A stretch of 64,000 bases of DNA from Anammoximicrobium sp032229885 (GCA_032229885.1 JAVYAJ010000283.1:1-64000), one strand, 5' to 3'; shown: positions 54,438-64,000, numbered from the stretch's first letter. The notes: generated from the letters alone by a model not told the origin. Numbers and translations: made by a program.

Positions 54438-54954
54438 AGAAAATCGCCCGTCGGCCCGCCAAACGTGAACAGGTGCGTTGCGTGCAGTATAGATCGCCGC
54501 CCGAGCATCGGCAAGTTTATCGCCTTGGCTTTGATGCGACCAGCCGCTGGTGGCCGATCCTGTGCCGCATGAGCTCGAGGTAGAGGAGAGTATCGCTCGG
54601 CTCGGTGTTTTCCCGTTTTCTAGAGACGCCCGCTTGGGAATAACCGCTACCATCGGATGTGCACCGGGCGGCCGGCGGGAGCATGGACTGAGAGGCGGGC
54701 GCGGTGTTTACCCCTCGATCGCGGCCGGAACGGGATGCGAGCCGCGGCCGCGACTCGATTCGTGCGCTAGCCCGTGTCGATTGCGACGGGCCTACGGACG
54801 ACGCGGCGCTAGGCGGGCGAGACCTCGCCGTTACTCAGGAGACGTGAGGCCAGGGACGGCGCCGAGAGTTCTCGATTGCGAACTTCCCCGTGGCCTGTGC
54901 ATCCGGCAAGAACGTGCCCCACGCTCCTCAGGATCGCGAACGCCGCGCAAGCTT
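54438..54954. other. Spacer without supported gene
   Basis: About 520 bases holding the promoter at 54486-54514 for the small membrane protein. The upstream part shows nothing I can name. Confidence 0.4.
54486..54514 (-). promoter_or_regulatory. Promoter for small membrane protein
   Basis: On the minus strand TTGCCG (54514-54509) and TATACT (54491-54486) are 17 bases apart. The start codon lies about 50 bases downstream, the usual distance. Confidence 0.6.
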
Positions 54955-55395
54955 TCAGTCCAAAAGCTGCGACAGGGCATTCAATACATTGCGGGCTTCG
55001 TGAACGCCGCCCAATTCTTGAACCAGCTTTTTCGCCCTGACCAGCAAAGCCACCGAGACGATGTCCGTTGCTTCCGTCTTGTGCGACGGCGTTGCTTCCG
55101 TCTTCTGGACAGATGCTGCTTTCGTCGTCGGGGCAGACGCTGCGGGGCGCGCGGCATTGGCAGCAGGCGCCGCCTTAGACTTCGCCGGATAGGCCCCTTT
55201 CTTCAGCGTGGACTTGATGACGCTGATCCGCTGGGGGCTTACGTCCCAGCCTTCTTCCTTGAGGATGATCGCGAGCTCCTTGGGCATGATGCCCGGATGC
55301 GCTTCGAGCGCAGCCTTGATGGCTCCGGTCTTGCTGAGCTTGGTGGGGGCGTTGCCCGCGCCATTCGCGCCCGTGTCTGATGATTTCTGCGGCAA
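54955..55395 (-). CDS. Small helical putative DNA-binding protein
   Basis: A 146-residue protein if the TTG at 55395 is the start; this TTG is preceded by a perfect GAAGGAGGAG ribosome-binding site, while the upstream GTG at 55491 lies before a TACTAT -10-like hexamer (55460-55465). The N-terminal half (AIKAALEAHPGIMPKELAIILKEEG, VSPQRISVIKSTLKK) is a helix-turn-helix-like unit recalling planctomycete proteins of unknown function. An Ala/Lys/Thr-rich linker follows, then an ALLVRAKKLVQELGGVHEARNVLNALSQL helix near the end, given in part. It could bind DNA; no partner is evident. Confidence 0.7.
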   Translation of the reverse strand: MPQKSSDTGANGAGNAPTKLSKTGAIKAALEAHPGIMPKELAIILKEEGWDVSPQRISVIKSTLKKGAYPAKSKAAPAANAARPAASAPTTKAASVQKTEATPSHKTEATDIVSVALLVRAKKLVQELGGVHEARNVLNALSQLLD

Positions 55396-55595
55396 GGTAT
55401 CTCCTCCTTCGACTGGTGACAAAATAGAAGCCGACCGAATATCGCAGCTTCTTCCTTCTATAGTAGAGTACGATAACCTGACGGAAATCACAAGCGGGTA
55501 TTCATCATTTCCTCCGTTTCCGAGAAATCCCGACGCTTATCGGAACAGAGAAGGAACGGGCGAATCTGGCTCAAACGTAAGTCAAGCGAAGAAGC

Positions 55596-56921
55596 TTATT
55601 CTTTCGACGCGGGTCGTCTTCCGCTCGAAGCCAAGTGTCGGTCGGCAAAATTCAGGTACTGTTCCCAGTCGTAATCGGTGACGTCGTGCTTGCCGCTACG
55701 GATGTGGTATCCGATGACATCGCTGACGGGACGATCGACCGGCGGCAGGTCGTCGGCAGGCAATCCACCCCCGTCTAACAAACGATAGACGGGCTCGGCG
55801 TGTTTGGCGGACAAGAACTCGCCGCGCGGATCAGCCCAGCGGTCTTCGACGGCGCTCGCGACGTACACGGGCCGCGGCGCGATCAAGGCGATCAGTTCGT
55901 GCTGATCGATGGGCAAGCTGGCTTCGTTGTTGTTGTACTGCTTGAAGTTGCCGCAGAACCAGTGGGGAAACGAGGTATTTATTCGCCACACGGTTTCGCC
56001 GTACGCTCGGCGGCTGAGCGCGGCGCCGCCGCACCCCGAGTCGTTCGAGATCACCAGCGCGAACCGTTCGTCTTCGGCCCCTGCCCACAGCGCCGTCTTG
56101 CCCAGCCGCGAGTGTCCAATCACGGCGACTCGTTTGGCGTCCAGGTCCGCGTCCGTCTCGATGTAATCCAAAGCGCGGCTCAGCCCCCAAGCCCAAGCGG
56201 CGATCGAGCCCCATTGATCCGGATCGGGCTTCGTCTGTCCCGCGCGGTAGAACAGCGGGTGGACGCCATTCTGAAACCCGTCGTCGAAATCCGGGTCGAT
56301 GTCGCCATAGTAGATCGTGGCCAGTGCGTAACCTTTCGCCAAGATCTTTGCCACCGGCCAGCGACTGGACGCCGCCCCACGGCCGGCCTCGGTGGCTTGA
56401 TGCCCGTCCGTGGTCGCTCGATCCGCGCGCATCCAACTGGTCGGCAGCCGGATTTTGGGATCGTTGTGGATCGCATGATTGCCGCGGAAGTTCAGGCCGA
56501 TGAACGCGGGCGACGGCCGAGCCGCCGCGTTGGGAAGATAGATCAAGATGTCCATGCCAGGGCCGTCCTTCTGGCCCGTAAAGTGAACACGCACCTGCTT
56601 GCGGGTGGCCGTTCCCTCCAATGCTTGAGGGTCACAGTCGAACACTTCCCAACTCATTCCGTCGGGGCGTCCCGGTCGGCGCCCGTACATTTGCGTACGG
56701 AACAGTTCGAGGATCTCTGGTCTCCGTTTCGTGCGCCATGTCTCGGCATCCGTGACCTTTTCGCCGGTGGCCAGAGTTAACGGATCGGGAAGCGTGTACT
56801 GCGGCACCTTGGCTTCGTCATAATTCGCCTCGGCAGCCGGCGCAACCGTCGACGGAAGCATCGCGACGGCGCACAGAATGGGTAGGGCGTGGAACGGAAT
56901 GCGCTGCAAGTTGGTGCTCAT
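55596..56921 (-). CDS. Glucuronoyl esterase-like protein (CE15 type)
   Basis: A 441-residue protein with a signal peptide (residues 1-30). It matches CE15 4-O-methyl-glucuronoyl methylesterases, which cleave ester links between glucuronic acid on xylan and lignin alcohols. The nucleophile motif GHSRLGK has Ser near residue 271; DSGCGGAALSRR, HWFCGNF and the catalytic-His segment KHDVTDYDWEQY (His near residue 412) are in the expected order. CGAGGATTGCC provides a ribosome-binding site before the ATG at 56921. It should be periplasmic or secreted. Neighbouring GH127- and GHL10-type proteins elsewhere in the window fit plant-like polysaccharide use. Confidence 0.88.
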   Translation of the reverse strand: MSTNLQRIPFHALPILCAVAMLPSTVAPAAEANYDEAKVPQYTLPDPLTLATGEKVTDAETWRTKRRPEILELFRTQMYGRRPGRPDGMSWEVFDCDPQALEGTATRKQVRVHFTGQKDGPGMDILIYLPNAAARPSPAFIGLNFRGNHAIHNDPKIRLPTSWMRADRATTDGHQATEAGRGAASSRWPVAKILAKGYALATIYYGDIDPDFDDGFQNGVHPLFYRAGQTKPDPDQWGSIAAWAWGLSRALDYIETDADLDAKRVAVIGHSRLGKTALWAGAEDERFALVISNDSGCGGAALSRRAYGETVWRINTSFPHWFCGNFKQYNNNEASLPIDQHELIALIAPRPVYVASAVEDRWADPRGEFLSAKHAEPVYRLLDGGGLPADDLPPVDRPVSDVIGYHIRSGKHDVTDYDWEQYLNFADRHLASSGRRPASKE

Positions 56922-57291
56922 GGCAATCCTCGCTGTGGTGTGCGCAAGGGGAGACGGACTTCAACACGCGGCGGGGGCAGACGTCGCCAAGCTGCTGCGC
57001 GGCGCGCGGCGGTTGTGCGACCCATCCGTCGCGTGTGCCTGGTCCGAGTCTAAGGGATTCCGTGCGGCCGCTCAAGCGTCCCGGCCGGCGGAGCGAGAGG
57101 CGCACGCGCCGAGTGGCGGCCAGCGCAGCCGGCTCGACCCGCGCACGTGACCGAAGGTCGGGGAAGATCGAGGCCGGACGCGCACGAATCCAGGAGCGGC
57201 AGGCTCGCCAAAACACGTTGCGAGAACCGTGCCGCGTTGCGCAGCGAGCCGAAGCCGCCCACGGTGCGCGCCGGATTGGAAGCGGCCGACG
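56922..57291. other. Spacer without supported gene
   Basis: About 370 bases between the large surface protein gene and the CE15 gene, both on minus. No convincing promoter was found. Open frames are arginine-rich shadows. Confidence 0.4.
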
Positions 57292-60200
57292 CTATTGTAC
57301 GGACGCGAGGAAGCGGCGTTTGGAGAACGTGACGGTGCGTTCACCGAACAGATAGTCAATGGCCGCCACGCCAGCGGGCAAGTGAATGTCGGAGAACGTA
57401 TCGTTCACGTCCGCATTGGCTGGCAGGCTGCCCACCGTCTCTTTCCCGTCGCGATATTCGGCGGGCTGCTGCTCAGTCAGTTGATAAGTGCCGCGACGAA
57501 GATTCTCGAAACGAAACGTTCCATCGGCCGCGGTCGTCGTTTGCCGTTCCACCGGTGCTCCGCTGGAGTCCGTCCCCGTCAGCACGATCACGACGCCGAC
57601 GATGGGTAGCTCGTGCGCCTCGCGCAGCCCGTTGTTGTTGGCGTCGACGTACACCAGTCCCGAGATCGAAGACAACATCTCGCTGATCGTCGTCGGTTCT
57701 CGCGCGGTGTTATTGTCCGGTTTCGGATCCGGCTCGTTTCCGGTTACCGACGCTTCATTGTCGAGCGTGCCGGAGAACTGAGCATCGATCTGCGTCACCA
57801 GCGTGATGGTGGCCGTTTGGCCAACCGCCAGATCTCCCACCGTGGCCGTAACGGTTCCGCTGGCCTGGCTGACCGATCCCGCCGTGCTGCTGCCCGAAAC
57901 ATAGGTCAGCCCGGAGGGCAGCACGTCGGTGACGGTCACACCGGTCGCTCGCGACGGGCCGTTATTTGTGACGACCAGCGTATAAGTCAGCGAACCGCCG
58001 GCGACGGCCGGATCGGGCGAGTCGGTCTTGGTGAGCGTCAGGTCGGCTTGAGCCTGGACCTGCGTCGGCTCTTCGTCGCTGTTGTTATCCGGCTTGAGCT
58101 CGACCTCGTTCCCGGTAACCGTCGCCACGTTGACGATCTCTCCGCGGGTGGCCGGATTGACGGTCACGAGAATCGTGATGGTTGCCGTCGCGCCGTCGGC
58201 GAGCGAGCCGAGGGTGGCGGTGACGATGCCGCCCGTCTGACTGACGGCGCCCTGCGACGACGTCGCGGACTGATAGGTGACGCCCGCGGGGAGCGTGTCG
58301 GTAACGATGACTCCGGTCGCATCGGACGGGCCATTGTTGGTCACAGTCAAGGTATAGGTCAACGCTTGCCCGGCCACGACCGGATCGGGCGAATCGGTTT
58401 TCACGATCACCAGGTCCACCTCGGCGCGAACCTGTGTCGGCTCGTCGTCGTGATTGTTGTCTGGGTTGGTGTCGGTTTCATTGGCCGTCACCGTCGCACT
58501 GTTGGTGATGACCCCGCGCGTGGTCGGATCGACGATGACGAGGATCGTGATGGTCGCGGTCGCGCCGCTGGCAAGCGAGCCGAGTTCCCCGGTCACCGTA
58601 TTTCCCGCGTGGCCGACGTTGCCTTGAGAAGCAGTTGCGGACTGATAGGTGACTCCGGCGGGCAGCGTGTCCGTCACCGTGACGCCGGTCGCCAGCGACG
58701 GGCCGTTGTTGGTCACGGTCAGTGTATAGGTCAACTGTTGTCCCGGCGAGATCGGGTCCGGCGAGTCAGTTTTGACGATCGCCAGATCCACCTCGGCGCG
58801 CACGTCGGTCGGCTCTTCGTCGTGATTGTTCTGTGGATTCGTGTCGTCTTCGTTCGTCGTGACCGTGGCCGTGTTGTGCAGCGTGCCCCGCGTGTCCGCG
58901 TCGACGATCGTGACGATCGTGACGGTCTGTGTGGCGCCGCTGGGCAGCGTGCCGAGGTTGGCGGTGACCGTGTTGCCGCTCAGGCTGACCGTGCCTTGCG
59001 ACGCGGTCGCGGATTGGTAGGTCAGCCCGGCGGGCAACGTGTCGGTCACAATGACGCCCGTCGCAGCGGATGGTCCGTTGTTTACGACGGACAGGGTGTA
59101 CGTCAACGGTTGTCCGGCCACGACGGGATCGGGCGAATCGACTTTGAAGATCGCCACATCGACTTGCGGTTGGACGACGACCGAAGCTTCATCGGTGTTG
59201 TTTTCCAAGTTCGTCTCGGTCTCGACGCCGCTGACGGTCGACGTGTTCACGAGCGTGCCGCTGGCAGTCCCGTCGACGTCGACCAGGATCGTGATCGTCG
59301 CCTGCTCGCCGACGGCCAAGCTGCCCAGCAGCGCGGTGACGCTGTTGCCGGATCCGCTGACGGTTCCTTGACTGGTCGTTGCCGAGACATAGGTGACCCC
59401 AGGCGGCAATGTGTCCACGACTTGCACGCCCGTGGCGTCCGATGGACCGCTGTTGCCAACGATCAGCGTGTACGTCAGCGGCTGGCCGGGAATGGCAATC
59501 TCGCCGGACGCATCTTTCTCCATCGTCAAGTCAATCAGCGCGTTGACGGTTGTCGAGGCTTGATCTTCGTTGTTTTCCAGGTTCGTCTCGGGCTCGTTGC
59601 CGCTGACGGTGGCCGTGTTGACCAGCGTACCGCGGGCCGAGGCTGCCACGTCGACGAGGATGGTGATGGTGGCCTCGGCTTCGGCCGCAAGATCCCCGAG
59701 TTCCGCCGTAACCGTTCCACCGACGGCGTTGACGGCGCCTTGGCTCGTTGTGGCCGAGACATACGTGACGCCCGCGGGCAGAACATCCTCGACGCGGACC
59801 CCGGTCGCATTGGACGGGCCGAGGTTTGTCACGGTCAGCGTGTAGGTCAGCGCCTGGCCAGCCAGCACCGGATCCGGTGTGTCGGTTTTTTGGATGGCCA
59901 AATCGATCTGCGGCGTGACTTCGGTCGGCTCGTCGTCGCGGTTGTTGGGATCCACCGGATCGAAGGTCTCGCTCGTCACGCTCGCCTCGTTCAGCAGCGG
60001 GCCGGTTGTGGACGGCAATACGAGAACAACGATGGTGATCGTGGCATTTTCCCCGCTTTCCAGGGCGCCCAACTCGACGGTCACGACCCCTCCGGCGTGG
60101 CTGCCGCTGCCCTGGGTCGTGGTCAGGCTCGTGAACTGGACTCCGGCCGGCAGCGTATCGGTCACCACGACGCCGGTCGCGGTTGACGGTCCCAGGTTGC

Positions 60201-61797
60201 GCACCTCGAGCGTGTAGGTCAGACTCTCGCCCGCCACCACGGGATCGGGATCGTCGGACTTGATGATCACCAGATCGGCGATCACCGTAAATCCGAAGTC
60301 GACGGTCAGATTGGTGTTCGGATCCTCGTCTCCGTCGGCGACCGGTTCCCCACCGGCGGTCAGGGTGACCGCTCGCGTCACGACGCCGTATCCTTCGAGG
60401 GCGTAGCCATTGTCGTCGTTGTCGACGTCGTCGTCTGGATCGGGCGCCGGATCGTTGCCCGTCGAGCTGACCCGACCGAACAGGACGCCGCCGATCATGA
60501 AGTTGCTCGAGTCAACCTGGACGAGATAGTCGCCGGGCAGCAGATCGTCGAATCGGTATCGGCCGGTGCTGTCCGTGGTGGTCGTCGCGAGAGCCTGATC
60601 GATCGCAGGCGTAAAGACTCCGTTCCCGTCGGTGTCCTCGTACAACGTCAAGGCGACGCCGGGAATGCCCGCCTCGCCGGTATCGAGCAGCCCGTTGTTG
60701 TTCACGTCGAGCCAGACCGTATCGCCGATGCTGAGCGGGTCCAGGTTGACAAAGTCGGCGACCTTCAGCGTCGGCCCGATGGTCCCCAGCTCTTTGAACT
60801 CGGCGTCCAGGTTCGAGACGCCCTGGATCTCCATCTGGACCGCGCCGACATTCGTGAACGCAGCGCCGCTGCCTGCTGCGGGAATGAAATCCCCGAATCG
60901 TAGGATCACCTCGTCTTCGGCCGTGCTGGACGGTGTCTGGGGAATCGGCAGTTGGTAGGACGAGTAATTGCCGGCATCGGTGTACACGCGCAGCGTCGCG
61001 GAGCCGCCCGGGAGGTCGGCGCCCAGCAGTAATCGGATGCCGATATTCGCGCCGCCTTCGGTCAAGTCCACACCGCCAAGCCCGACGGGATCCAACACGC
61101 TGCCGTTGTTGTCGAGGCCATCCCACGTCACCGTGCCGCGTCCGACGGCGCCCAACTTGTTCGAGAACGTCAGCAAGCCAAGCCCCAGGAGATTGACCTC
61201 CAGCTCAACGGCTCCGGGCGCCGATTGCAGTTCGACAAAGAGATCCCGCTCGCCGCCTAGCGATTCCGGGGCGAGCTGCGTGCTGGCGTCGGTCGTCGGC
61301 ACGGCCGACGACACGTCCAACTTCTGCGTCGTGACGTTAAAGGGATCGATCAGAACGCCCTTGTCGCCCTGTGCCTCGGTCGCCGTGATCACGAACGAGT
61401 GGACATTCTCGCCCGGTCTTTGCAAGACTCCGGCGACCGGCAGTTGCTCGAGAAAATAGAGGCCCTCTTCCAAATCGTCAAAGCGATAGTGACCCGAAGC
61501 ATCCGTCGTCTGAGATCCGACCAGCGTATCGTCGCCGCTGCCACGGTCCAGCACTGCGTCGCCGCCATCCCGATACAGCCGGATCGTCGCGTTGGCCAAA
61601 GGCGCGTCGTCGACCGTCAGGCCATCGTCCGTCAGGTCGATGAACGCCGTTCCGGTAACGGACGCCAGGTTTGCAGCTAACAGCGAACGGGTCTCGAGCG
61701 ATTCCAGACGCAAAGCGCGTCGCAGATCTCGCCGAGCTCGCCGGGTCCGGGTCAGTTCGCGGTACCAACGCTTCCAAGAGCCAAAACGAACGGTCAT
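57292..61797 (-). CDS. Large LEPR-XLL, SdrD-B and DUF11 repeat surface protein
   Basis: A 1501-residue protein. The N-terminus carries the planctomycete LEPR-XLL type motif (LESLETRSLLAA, residues 31-42), proposed as a sorting element. An SdrD-B like domain follows at about 45-140, an unnamed beta-rich part at 145-350 and a second SdrD-B like domain at about 353-480 (DVNNNGLLDTGEAGIPGVAL). Then come seven DUF11 repeats at about 508, 630, 755, 878, 1003, 1127 and 1251 (consensus VDLAIVKTDSPDPVVAGQ), and a third SdrD-B like domain from about 1375 to the end. Such proteins are surface or matrix adhesins. GGAGGAAG precedes ATG 61797. The C-terminus has no obvious anchor. Confidence 0.9.
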   Translation of the reverse strand: MTVRFGSWKRWYRELTRTRRARRDLRRALRLESLETRSLLAANLASVTGTAFIDLTDDGLTVDDAPLANATIRLYRDGGDAVLDRGSGDDTLVGSQTTDASGHYRFDDLEEGLYFLEQLPVAGVLQRPGENVHSFVITATEAQGDKGVLIDPFNVTTQKLDVSSAVPTTDASTQLAPESLGGERDLFVELQSAPGAVELEVNLLGLGLLTFSNKLGAVGRGTVTWDGLDNNGSVLDPVGLGGVDLTEGGANIGIRLLLGADLPGGSATLRVYTDAGNYSSYQLPIPQTPSSTAEDEVILRFGDFIPAAGSGAAFTNVGAVQMEIQGVSNLDAEFKELGTIGPTLKVADFVNLDPLSIGDTVWLDVNNNGLLDTGEAGIPGVALTLYEDTDGNGVFTPAIDQALATTTTDSTGRYRFDDLLPGDYLVQVDSSNFMIGGVLFGRVSSTGNDPAPDPDDDVDNDDNGYALEGYGVVTRAVTLTAGGEPVADGDEDPNTNLTVDFGFTVIADLVIIKSDDPDPVVAGESLTYTLEVRNLGPSTATGVVVTDTLPAGVQFTSLTTTQGSGSHAGGVVTVELGALESGENATITIVVLVLPSTTGPLLNEASVTSETFDPVDPNNRDDEPTEVTPQIDLAIQKTDTPDPVLAGQALTYTLTVTNLGPSNATGVRVEDVLPAGVTYVSATTSQGAVNAVGGTVTAELGDLAAEAEATITILVDVAASARGTLVNTATVSGNEPETNLENNEDQASTTVNALIDLTMEKDASGEIAIPGQPLTYTLIVGNSGPSDATGVQVVDTLPPGVTYVSATTSQGTVSGSGNSVTALLGSLAVGEQATITILVDVDGTASGTLVNTSTVSGVETETNLENNTDEASVVVQPQVDVAIFKVDSPDPVVAGQPLTYTLSVVNNGPSAATGVIVTDTLPAGLTYQSATASQGTVSLSGNTVTANLGTLPSGATQTVTIVTIVDADTRGTLHNTATVTTNEDDTNPQNNHDEEPTDVRAEVDLAIVKTDSPDPISPGQQLTYTLTVTNNGPSLATGVTVTDTLPAGVTYQSATASQGNVGHAGNTVTGELGSLASGATATITILVIVDPTTRGVITNSATVTANETDTNPDNNHDDEPTQVRAEVDLVIVKTDSPDPVVAGQALTYTLTVTNNGPSDATGVIVTDTLPAGVTYQSATSSQGAVSQTGGIVTATLGSLADGATATITILVTVNPATRGEIVNVATVTGNEVELKPDNNSDEEPTQVQAQADLTLTKTDSPDPAVAGGSLTYTLVVTNNGPSRATGVTVTDVLPSGLTYVSGSSTAGSVSQASGTVTATVGDLAVGQTATITLVTQIDAQFSGTLDNEASVTGNEPDPKPDNNTAREPTTISEMLSSISGLVYVDANNNGLREAHELPIVGVVIVLTGTDSSGAPVERQTTTAADGTFRFENLRRGTYQLTEQQPAEYRDGKETVGSLPANADVNDTFSDIHLPAGVAAIDYLFGERTVTFSKRRFLASVQ
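57690..60280 (-). repeat. Seven tandem DUF11 repeat units within surface protein gene
   Basis: Unit starts at roughly 60276, 59910, 59535, 59165, 58790, 58418 and 58047 on the minus strand give a period of about 366-375 bases, near 124 codons. Units 4 to 7 share long nucleotide phrases (for example gatcgggcgaatcg and cgtgtcggtcac), so recombination between them can change copy number. Unit 3 is the most divergent: the usual DSPDP is replaced by ASGEI. Confidence 0.8.
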
Positions 61798-62909
61798 TAA
61801 AGGCTTCCTCCGTCCTTGGGGCTGCCATCCGCCGCCAGGCGCAGATCAAGTTCTCTACGGAACGCTCGACATCCCTTCAGCCGCGGCCCCCTGAGCGAAG
61901 CTGTGCGTCTCGTATCGCGGCCTCCGTGAGCGCGGACCGCGCCTCTTGGTTTATCAGTGGTCTTTTCCAAACGGGGCGTCTGTCTTCCGAGGGATGATTC
62001 ACTCGTGTTCACCGCATGGCCCGGGATATGCGGCCGACCGGGCGCGAGGTGAGTACGGCCTGTGGGCGCAGTTGCTATTCCATGATCGACTGCGTGGACC
62101 GAAAAACTTGACTCATCCTGATTGCTGACCTGCTCTCAGGCCCCCGGCCATGTGCGCGCCGCCCGCATACCTGGCGACCAACATCACGGCCCCAACATCG
62201 CGGCCTCACCCGCGCGAGACGGCCGATGGACGCCGCTTGTTTTGCGCTGCCGGCGCCCCGGCGTCGGGGGCGCATTTTTCGGCCCGCGCACCTCGTCCCC
62301 AGAGCCCGGTTCACGGTCCCAGATTGATCGCCTCGCACCCGCAATGCCGATAGATGCGGAGCGTGGCTAAGCATGATCAGACGAACGCCCGTTCCCGTAC
62401 GGCGTGGGCGAACGAAAGCCCGGCTCAGAAGCCCGCCGTCCGAGATGAGCGCATGATCTGCCTGCCCACCTGCCCGAATTTCCTTGCGGACAACCTCGTG
62501 TGTGCGCAGTATAGTCTGTGTTGGATGCAGCGTTGCCGCGAAGCGTTCTTCGCGTACTCGGGTCATGAGACAGCGTCGGCCTGAGGCCCGCGCAGCATGG
62601 TCATGCGTCGTCGCCGCGCGTCGTCAGCTAGAGACAGCGGCGTTTCCCCGCGGAAAGACCGCGCGCGAACCATGTCGTAACGGATCTTGCACCCTGCGCG
62701 TCGGTCTAAGCTGCGGGCTGATGCAAGGCGCAAGGCAGCTTAAGAATCTGAAGCACAGTCCCCGTTCCACCGTGTCCGGAATGGCGCATGGCGTCTTGTC
62801 GAAGGGGGGCGGAATCAGTCTGACCTTTGCCATCGAGGAAGCCGCTGCCGTCCGGTCCAGTTCGTTCGGGCGCGACCTGGGCGAAATCCGTTGTTCGAGC
62901 GAGGTAGTC
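61798..62909. other. Long gene-free spacer
   Basis: About 1.1 kb, the longest spacer in the window. The methyltransferase frame is open back to 62484, but that stretch lacks family similarity. A TATAGT at 62512-62517 could be a -10 with a poor -35. I see no RNA gene, repeat or mobile element here, though a small undetected gene cannot be excluded. Confidence 0.4.
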
Positions 62910-63512
62910 GTGCGGATCACAAACATCCTGAACAATCCGAAAATCTATCTTTGTTGGCAATATCCGTTCATTCGGGCCAAGCTGGCGCCGCTGTTTCATC
63001 ACACCGACATCTCCGCGGTCCGGCGGGTGTTGGACATAGGCTGTGGGCCAGGGACGAACAGCCGGTTCTTTGCTCATACCGACTATGTGGGAATCGATCT
63101 CGACCCCTCGTATATCGAGTACGCGCGGGCGAAATACGACGGCACATTTCTCGTGCGAGATGTCCGCGAACCCCTGTTGATGGACGTCGGCAAGTTCGAC
63201 TTGATCCTGGCGAACAGTCTCTTTCATCACGTCGACACCGATAACGTGCTGAAAGCTTTGGCTGGAATGAGCGAGTTGCTTACTGCGGATGGCCGTGTTC
63301 ACGTGATTGACTTGGTGTTGCCTCCGAACAGATGCGTCGCGCGATGGCTGGCGGAACATGATCGAGGCGAGTTCCCACGGCCGTTGGCCGATTGGGAATC
63401 GATCTTCTCCCGTGCTTTCGACGGCGACGTGTTCGAACCGTTTGCGTTGCGCATGGCCGGGATCGCGCTCTGGCAGCTCGTGTATTTCCGGGGGCGAAAG
63501 CGGGTCGGGTGA
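62910..63512 (+). CDS. Class I SAM-dependent methyltransferase
   Basis: A 200-residue methyltransferase of the Methyltransf_11/25 type. Motif I is VLDIGCGPGTN near residue 40, followed by YVGIDLDPSYIEYAR (acidic loop), FLVRDVREPL and LILANSLFHHVD, then a GRVHVIDLVLP strand. The N-terminal INILNNPKIYLCWQYPFI segment is typical of small methyltransferases linked to cell-surface glycan or lipid biosynthesis. The GTG at 62910 is chosen because GAGGTA lies upstream and similarity begins here; the frame opens at 62484. The substrate is unknown. Confidence 0.82.
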   Translation: MRITNILNNPKIYLCWQYPFIRAKLAPLFHHTDISAVRRVLDIGCGPGTNSRFFAHTDYVGIDLDPSYIEYARAKYDGTFLVRDVREPLLMDVGKFDLILANSLFHHVDTDNVLKALAGMSELLTADGRVHVIDLVLPPNRCVARWLAEHDRGEFPRPLADWESIFSRAFDGDVFEPFALRMAGIALWQLVYFRGRKRVG

Positions 63513-64000
63513 TGATGGCGTACGTCAGGTCAGCGATGCTAGACCGCCGCATATACCGCGTGCCCAGTGGTTGAGGATCGCTCTGGCGCCGAGCTGTTGG
63601 CCCCGCGACAGGAACGGCGCGGGTCGCGCCGCCTTGACGTGACAGGGCAGCCGCCCTTGTACAGCGCGCTCGAACGAAAATCAGATGGCAACGGGGTCTG
63701 GCGACCGCGGCCGAGCTGCATCTGGTCAGTCCGCAGCGCATGGCGCAATCGATCGCCAGTTCGTCACTCGCCTCCGTGTTGCGCGCCGCCATCCCTGAGC
63801 GTCGACCTTCGCCGCGACGCGGCCCTGGCCGATGAGTGGCGAGCTGAACTTGCGCCGCGGAAAGCTGGATGTCAGGGGCGCGGAAACGCAAGTCGGCCGT
63901 TGCGGAGCAGGGCGCGTCCGTCTATCTTAAGACGTTGGTTTGCGCGCCCCGCGGCTGCGACTGTTGCGCTGGAGGCAGGGCTTCGGTCTGCCTTGGTCTC
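63513..64000. other. Terminal stretch without supported gene
   Basis: About 490 bases up to the window edge. Open frames on both strands are arginine-rich with no recognisable domain. A gene starting beyond the edge cannot be judged. Confidence 0.4.

Noticed and set aside
57613..60186. An 857-codon open frame on + inside the surface protein gene
   Set aside because: It lies antisense to the DUF11 repeats and shows only the repeat's shadow composition (Arg/Gly/Asp-rich).
57760..60280. CRISPR-like regular repeats
   Set aside because: The period of about 372 bases is the codon-level repeat of DUF11 domains in an open frame, not short repeats with unique spacers.
62484..62909. Longer N-terminus of the methyltransferase
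   Set aside because: The extra 142 codons are Arg/Ser-rich, lack family similarity, and GTG 62910 has a plausible ribosome-binding site.

Overview
The window reads as chromosomal DNA of a GC-rich planctomycete, most likely of the Pirellulales type. The markers are four DUF1559 prepilin-like proteins, small transthyretin-like lipoproteins, twin-arginine Gfo/Idh/MocA oxidoreductases, an LEPR-XLL surface protein, a GldA/GldFG/DUF4340 export cassette and long gene-poor spacers. Taxonomy is inferred from family content only. No rRNA, tRNA, CRISPR array or phage was recognised.

Layout. 0.6-3.2 kb: rsfS-argS behind a good sigma70-type promoter. 3.6-12.5 kb: DUF1559 protein, lipoprotein, sugar-phosphate isomerase/epimerase-like protein, Tat oxidoreductase, HEAT-repeat protein and ceramidase-like protein, all on +. 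13-18 kb: second DUF1559/lipoprotein pair, then a GHL10-type glycosidase-like protein ending at a clear intrinsic terminator. 18.1-22.0 kb: a minus-strand block of two DUF1559 proteins and two lipoproteins. 22.0-23.1 kb: a scar in which 37 codons of a hydantoinase/oxoprolinase gene abut a broken ISAs1-type transposase fragment. 23.1-26.0 kb: a UvrA-type protein. 26.2-32.6 kb, minus strand: FtsX-like permease and HlyD-type adaptor without an adjacent ATPase, a Tat esterase and a second Tat oxidoreductase. 33.1-41.1 kb: gspE-F-G-H-I-J-K. 41.2-47.4 kb, minus strand: possible small protein, GH127-type glycosidase, secreted protein of unknown function, SRAP protein. 47.6-53.8 kb: GldA-like ATPase, GldF-GldG fusion and DUF4340 protein. 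54.2-61.8 kb, minus strand: two small proteins, a CE15-type glucuronoyl esterase and a 1501-residue LEPR-XLL/SdrD-B/DUF11 protein. 62.9-63.5 kb: a methyltransferase.

How the parts may work together. The secreted or Tat-exported enzymes (GHL10, GH127, CE15, ceramidase-like, esterase, two oxidoreductases) fit polysaccharide and complex-carbohydrate use. The type II-like pseudopilus genes and the DUF1559 proteins share prepilin N-termini, so a common assembly route is possible, but no secretin or inner-membrane platform gene (gspD, C, L, M) is present here. GldA/GldFG/DUF4340 looks like one ABC-type complex. Starts were chosen by ribosome-binding site, signal peptide and domain start. Promoters were found by eye and are candidates.
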